DNA from: an uncultured Pseudomonadales bacterium
GTDB taxonomy: Bacteria; Pseudomonadota; Gammaproteobacteria; Pseudomonadales; Azotimanducaceae
Reading direction: 5' to 3'
Assembly (NCBI GenBank): GCA_938036875.1
Contig: CALHVX010000084.1
Coordinates: forward strand, 1 to 34,064
DNA: 34,064 nucleotides
Numbering within the stretch: the stretch's first letter is position 1; the number at the start of each line of letters is the position of its first letter. The notes beneath the pieces are model-generated. The model searched no databases. It was not told the DNA's origin and saw only the letters and a program-made list of their open reading frames with translations. The translations under genes and the position numbers were made by a program. Below are positions 31,313-34,064 of this stretch, piece after piece.

Positions 31313-31531
31313 ATGAGCGAAAGAACCGAAGAACTAAGAGAGAGTTTTGCTGCCTGCGATGAAAACCAAGACGGCAACATTCAATACGGTGAATTTGCTA
31401 GCTTGATGCGCAACCTAGGAGCGGAGATGAGTGAAGATGAATGTACCATCGGTTTTACCGAGATTGATACGGATAAAGATGGCGTGATCAGCTTGGATGA
31501 ATTTGTTGCCTGGTTTACCGACAACGTTTAA
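31313..31531 (+). CDS. Small two-EF-hand calcium-binding protein
   Basis: 72 residues containing a pair of EF-hands. The loops are DENQDGNIQYGE and DTDKDGVISLDE. Both have Asp or Asn at positions 1, 3 and 5, Gly at 6, a hydrophobic residue at 8 and Glu at 12, so both should bind calcium. No signal peptide or membrane segment is present, so it acts in the cytoplasm. The ATG follows AAGGA. It lies 58 bases after the hybrid kinase gene on the same strand, with no terminator between, and may belong to the same operon. Small calmodulin-like proteins are rare but recurrent in bacteria, often as calcium buffers or sensors. Confidence 0.9.
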   Translation: MSERTEELRESFAACDENQDGNIQYGEFASLMRNLGAEMSEDECTIGFTEIDTDKDGVISLDEFVAWFTDNV

Positions 31532-31574
31532 TGATTAGGTTTCAGGGTTGGGTTTGATCTTGCAGCCCGGCAAT

Positions 31575-31605
31575 AAAAACGGCGGGCTGCACAAGCACCC
31601 CGCCG
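31575..31605 (-). terminator. Rho-independent terminator of the aldehyde dehydrogenase gene
   Basis: An 11-bp stem with one mismatch (31580-31590 / 31595-31605, loop ACAA) is followed on the minus strand by TTTTTA. It lies 31 bases after the aldehyde dehydrogenase stop and may also slow plus-strand transcription from the EF-hand gene. Confidence 0.85.
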
Positions 31606-31635
31606 CGTTACACCTCACCAGCTAAGGCAATCGCG

Positions 31636-33096
31636 TTAGCGCATCTGCCCACGAATGGTCTTCATAATCTTCTCACCGTAAGGTGGGCGTAACCCAGCCA
31701 ATTCAGCCACGTTCACTTTGGTTTGAGTAAACACAGACTTGGCATGGCTAAAGGTTTTGAAGCCATCTACACCGTGGTAGCTACCCATCCCTGACGGACC
31801 AACACCGCCAAAGGGCAGATCTTCCTGCGCTACGTGCATCACTACGTCGTTCACAGTGACACCGCCTGACGTGGTGTGATTTAGCACTTTAGATTGCTCC
31901 TCGTTGTCCTCGCCAAAGTAGTACAAGCCAAGTGGTCGAGGGTGCTCATTCACGTAGTCGATGGTTTCTTGAACCTTGCTGTAGCTCTTGATTGGCATAA
32001 CCGGTCCAAATATTTCATCCTGCATGACCTGCAAGCTGTCATCTGGATCGATAACAAGGGTTGGCGCAATTTTGTGATGCGGCTGTTGACGAAAATCTTC
32101 ATTGGCAGGATTCACTTCAACCACTCTTGTACCACTAGCTTTCGCTTCTTCTATATAGCCTTGCAAACGCTCGTAGTGCCGTTGGTTAACAACCGAAGTG
32201 TAGTCAGGGTTATCCAGCAAGGTTGGAAACATCTTGGCAACCGATTGCTGCGTGGCGCTAACAAAATCGTCTACGCGATCCTCTGGCACAAACACGTAAT
32301 CTGGGGCCAAACAAATTTGCCCCGCGTTCATCATCTTGCCCGCCATAATGGCGTCTGCGGTTTTTTGAATATTGCTGGACCGACCAATCACCACCGGCGA
32401 CTTGCCACCAAGCTCTAGGGTTACCGGCACCAAGTTTTCAGCAGCAGCTCGCATCACATGCTTGGCAACCGAGGTTGCTCCAGTAAATAACAAGTGATCA
32501 AACGCTAACGAGGTAAAGTCTGCACCGGTTTGTGCACCACCGGTGAGTACCCCAATTTCAGTTTCATCAAAAACCTCAGCGATCAGCTCTGCCATGGCTT
32601 GACTGGTGTCCGGGGTAAATTCAGACGGCTTGATCATGCAGCGATTACCCGCCGCTAAAATGCCGGCCAACGGGGTGAAGGTTAGGTTTACCGGGAAGTT
32701 CCAAGGGCTGATAACCCCCACAACACCTAAGGGTTGGTAATCAATGCGCGCCTTGGCACCCAGTAGGTTTAGAGGAAATGGGCCCGCTTTGCGCTTCTCG
32801 GACTTCATCCAACCTTTCAGGTGCTTTTGCGCGTGACGTAGCGGACCAATCGAGGCCGCAACGTCGGTGAACATGGATTGCTGCTCGCTGCGGTGACCAA
32901 AGTCACTGCTCATGGCTTCAACCAACCGGTCTGCATTGTTGATCAGCAGGTTAGCCGCGCGCTCAAGGCGGTCATGGCGAACTTCAGCGCTAACCTGACC
33001 TTCTGCCAGATAAGATTGCTTTTGGCGCTCCAGCAAATTCTGCATTTGCTCAAGTGACGCTTCTGTTTGGGTTGCAGCGGGGTTGAGTTCGGCCAT
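31636..33096 (-). CDS. Coniferyl-aldehyde-dehydrogenase-type NAD(P)+ aldehyde dehydrogenase
   Basis: A 486-residue enzyme of the aldehyde dehydrogenase superfamily. It oxidises an aldehyde to the acid with NAD(P)+ and water. The catalytic residues are in place: Asn133 (SPWNFPVNL), Glu228 (VTLELGGKSP) and Cys262 (NAGQICLAPDYVFVPED). The APDY after the Cys, the FGHRS stretch near the N-terminus and VVMHVAQEDLPFGGVGPSGM recall the coniferyl aldehyde dehydrogenase (CalB) group, which also acts on other aldehydes, so the substrate is not settled. The ATG at 33096 follows TAGGAG. The gene is single, with its own terminator, convergent with the EF-hand gene. Confidence 0.88.
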   Translation of the reverse strand: MAELNPAATQTEASLEQMQNLLERQKQSYLAEGQVSAEVRHDRLERAANLLINNADRLVEAMSSDFGHRSEQQSMFTDVAASIGPLRHAQKHLKGWMKSEKRKAGPFPLNLLGAKARIDYQPLGVVGVISPWNFPVNLTFTPLAGILAAGNRCMIKPSEFTPDTSQAMAELIAEVFDETEIGVLTGGAQTGADFTSLAFDHLLFTGATSVAKHVMRAAAENLVPVTLELGGKSPVVIGRSSNIQKTADAIMAGKMMNAGQICLAPDYVFVPEDRVDDFVSATQQSVAKMFPTLLDNPDYTSVVNQRHYERLQGYIEEAKASGTRVVEVNPANEDFRQQPHHKIAPTLVIDPDDSLQVMQDEIFGPVMPIKSYSKVQETIDYVNEHPRPLGLYYFGEDNEEQSKVLNHTTSGGVTVNDVVMHVAQEDLPFGGVGPSGMGSYHGVDGFKTFSHAKSVFTQTKVNVAELAGLRPPYGEKIMKTIRGQMR

Positions 33097-33408
33097 GGGT
33101 TGCTCCTAATGACTTACCTAATAGAACTCTAACTGTACCGGATTTTGAGACAACAAATATTTGGATAGACAGGCGGCCCTTTTTGAGCACATGTAGCCTT
33201 CAATCACCCCCCTAGGAATTCCAGATTTGGGGACCGGCTTGCTCCCTTTTTTAAGATGACGGCAAACTGTAAAATCCGAAGTCCAAGCCAATATACCGGC
33301 TGCTAGAGCCCCACAGGCAACTCTCAACCGGTTATTATTTGGGTACAAAAAAAAATTAATAGGCTGCGCAACAGCAGCCCACGTCAACTACTCAAATGGA
33401 AGGTGAGT
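33097..33408. other. Intergenic region upstream of the right-edge secreted gene
   Basis: About 310 bases with no credible gene. The only open frame (89 codons, minus strand) begins with TTG, has no ribosome-binding site and matches nothing I recognise. An A/T-rich tract around 33325-33362, including nine A in a row, precedes the next gene and may carry its promoter. Confidence 0.4.
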
Positions 33409-34064
33409 ATGTACCGAGCCCACTTAAACGCAGCGTTAGCCTTGCTAGCTGCAACCCTATTCACGAGCGGCACTGCCTACGGTCAGGTTTGCTCCACTGG
33501 AGCAGACGGCACTATCACCGTGGGCTCCACGGCCACCCGGGTCAACGTCTACTACCCGGCGCCCGACCCCACGGCTGGCGCGACAACCCTTGCCGCTGGC
33601 GCTACCAGCATCCCTATCGATGCAGGCCTAGGTGGGCAAGCACTGAATCTACAAGCCGGCCTTAACACCAACATCGGCGCCGGTGACGTACTGCTTGTTG
33701 TGCAAATGCAAGGTGCGGGTATCGATACCAACGATAACCAAACGGATACCGGCGATTACGGCGACGGACCGGGGCTGCTGGAGCAAGCGGGCTCATTGAA
33801 CAACGCAGACTACACCGTGGGCGCGTACGAATTTGTTATTGCAACGGGTCCCATTAGCGGCGGCAACATACCCATTCAAGGTCAGGGCGCTAGCAACGGT
33901 TTGCTGAACAACTACAGCAACTCCAATGTTATTACCGCGAACACGGGCTTTCGACGCTACCAAGTCATTAAGGTACCGCAGTTTGCCGACCTTACCGTTA
34001 CCGGAGAGATCGTTTCTGATCGTTGGAACGGCCGCTGGGGCGGTATCTCCGCACTAAACGTTCG
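33409..34064 (+). CDS. Large secreted protein, N-terminal part (cut by the window edge)
   Basis: The frame is open from the ATG at 33409 to the right edge (218 codons seen). AAGGTGAG precedes the start. A signal peptide spans about residues 1-24 (ALALLAATLFTSGTAYG, then QVCSTGADG). The mature part is a beta-rich, Gly/Asn-rich domain with NIGAGDVLLVVQMQGAGIDT, AGSLNNADYTVGAYEFVIA, NTGFRRYQVIKVPQFADLTV and DRWNGRWGGISALNV. This beginning resembles the start of large secreted DUF11-repeat proteins from Gammaproteobacteria as I remember them; the rest is missing, so the repeats cannot be checked. It may be a surface partner of the giant DUF11-OmpA protein encoded 7.6 kb away. Length and C-terminal anchor are unknown. 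Confidence 0.75.
   Translation, partial: MYRAHLNAALALLAATLFTSGTAYGQVCSTGADGTITVGSTATRVNVYYPAPDPTAGATTLAAGATSIPIDAGLGGQALNLQAGLNTNIGAGDVLLVVQMQGAGIDTNDNQTDTGDYGDGPGLLEQAGSLNNADYTVGAYEFVIATGPISGGNIPIQGQGASNGLLNNYSNSNVITANTGFRRYQVIKVPQFADLTVTGEIVSDRWNGRWGGISALNV

Noticed and set aside
31894-32418. 174-codon plus-strand frame
   Set aside because: It lies wholly opposite the aldehyde dehydrogenase gene, which has all catalytic residues.
33118-33387. 89-codon minus-strand frame
   Set aside because: TTG start with no Shine-Dalgarno, no recognisable domain, and it lies in the likely control region of the next gene.
1-34064. Mobile element, prophage, CRISPR array or defence island
   Set aside because: No transposase, integrase, terminal repeats, spacer-repeat array or nuclease gene was seen on either strand.

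Overview
The window is about 34 kb of chromosomal DNA with dense coding and moderate GC content, most likely from a free-living, probably marine, gammaproteobacterium. The evidence is a stand-alone second-type EF-G, a yaiL(DUF2058)-tamA-tamB operon, a YccA-type BAX-inhibitor protein, a PEP-CTERM secreted protein, an iron superoxide dismutase and a coniferyl-aldehyde-dehydrogenase-type enzyme. I saw no tRNA, rRNA, CRISPR array, transposase, integrase or phage gene. I cannot place the genus.

Layout. 1-6539: the 3' end of a NorD/CbbO-type VWA gene; yccA (minus); a small DUF6471 gene (minus); a periplasmic trypsin-like protease with a membrane FHA protein directly behind it; a SnoaL-like protein; an AI-2E-family transporter. 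6621-14870 (all minus): fusA2-type EF-G, then tamB, tamA and yaiL, the last three coupled by 4-base overlaps. 15105-17568: an ACAD11-like acyl-CoA dehydrogenase, a 72-aa membrane protein and a PEP-CTERM protein. 17862-25763 (minus): one gene for a 2633-residue envelope protein. Its order is signal peptide, three DUF11-like repeats with Asp-rich linkers, B-type beta-sandwich domains, two OmpA-type peptidoglycan-binding domains, and a C-terminal region that looks like an outer-membrane beta-barrel. 26267-31531: sodB, a secreted unknown, and an apparent signalling operon of a PAS-receiver protein, a hybrid histidine kinase and an EF-hand protein. 31636-34064: an aldehyde dehydrogenase (minus) and the N-terminus of a large secreted protein that runs off the right edge.

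How the genes fit together. Much of the window concerns the cell envelope: TamA/TamB (outer-membrane assembly and lipid transport), the giant DUF11-OmpA-barrel protein, the PEP-CTERM protein, the truncated secreted protein at the right end, and the protease/FHA pair. The signalling operon has no DNA-binding output domain, so its target must lie outside the window. The strongest candidates for something under-described are the giant envelope protein (possibly with the right-edge secreted protein), the protease-FHA pair, the two-component/EF-hand operon, and several noncoding stretches with more symmetry than expected: a hairpin cluster at 1513-1745, a nested inverted repeat at 8846-8918, two sets of helically phased direct repeats at 14932-15070, and an 11-bp inverted repeat around a 13-bp operator-like palindrome upstream of sodB. 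All functions are read from sequence alone by recalled family resemblance. No search was run.
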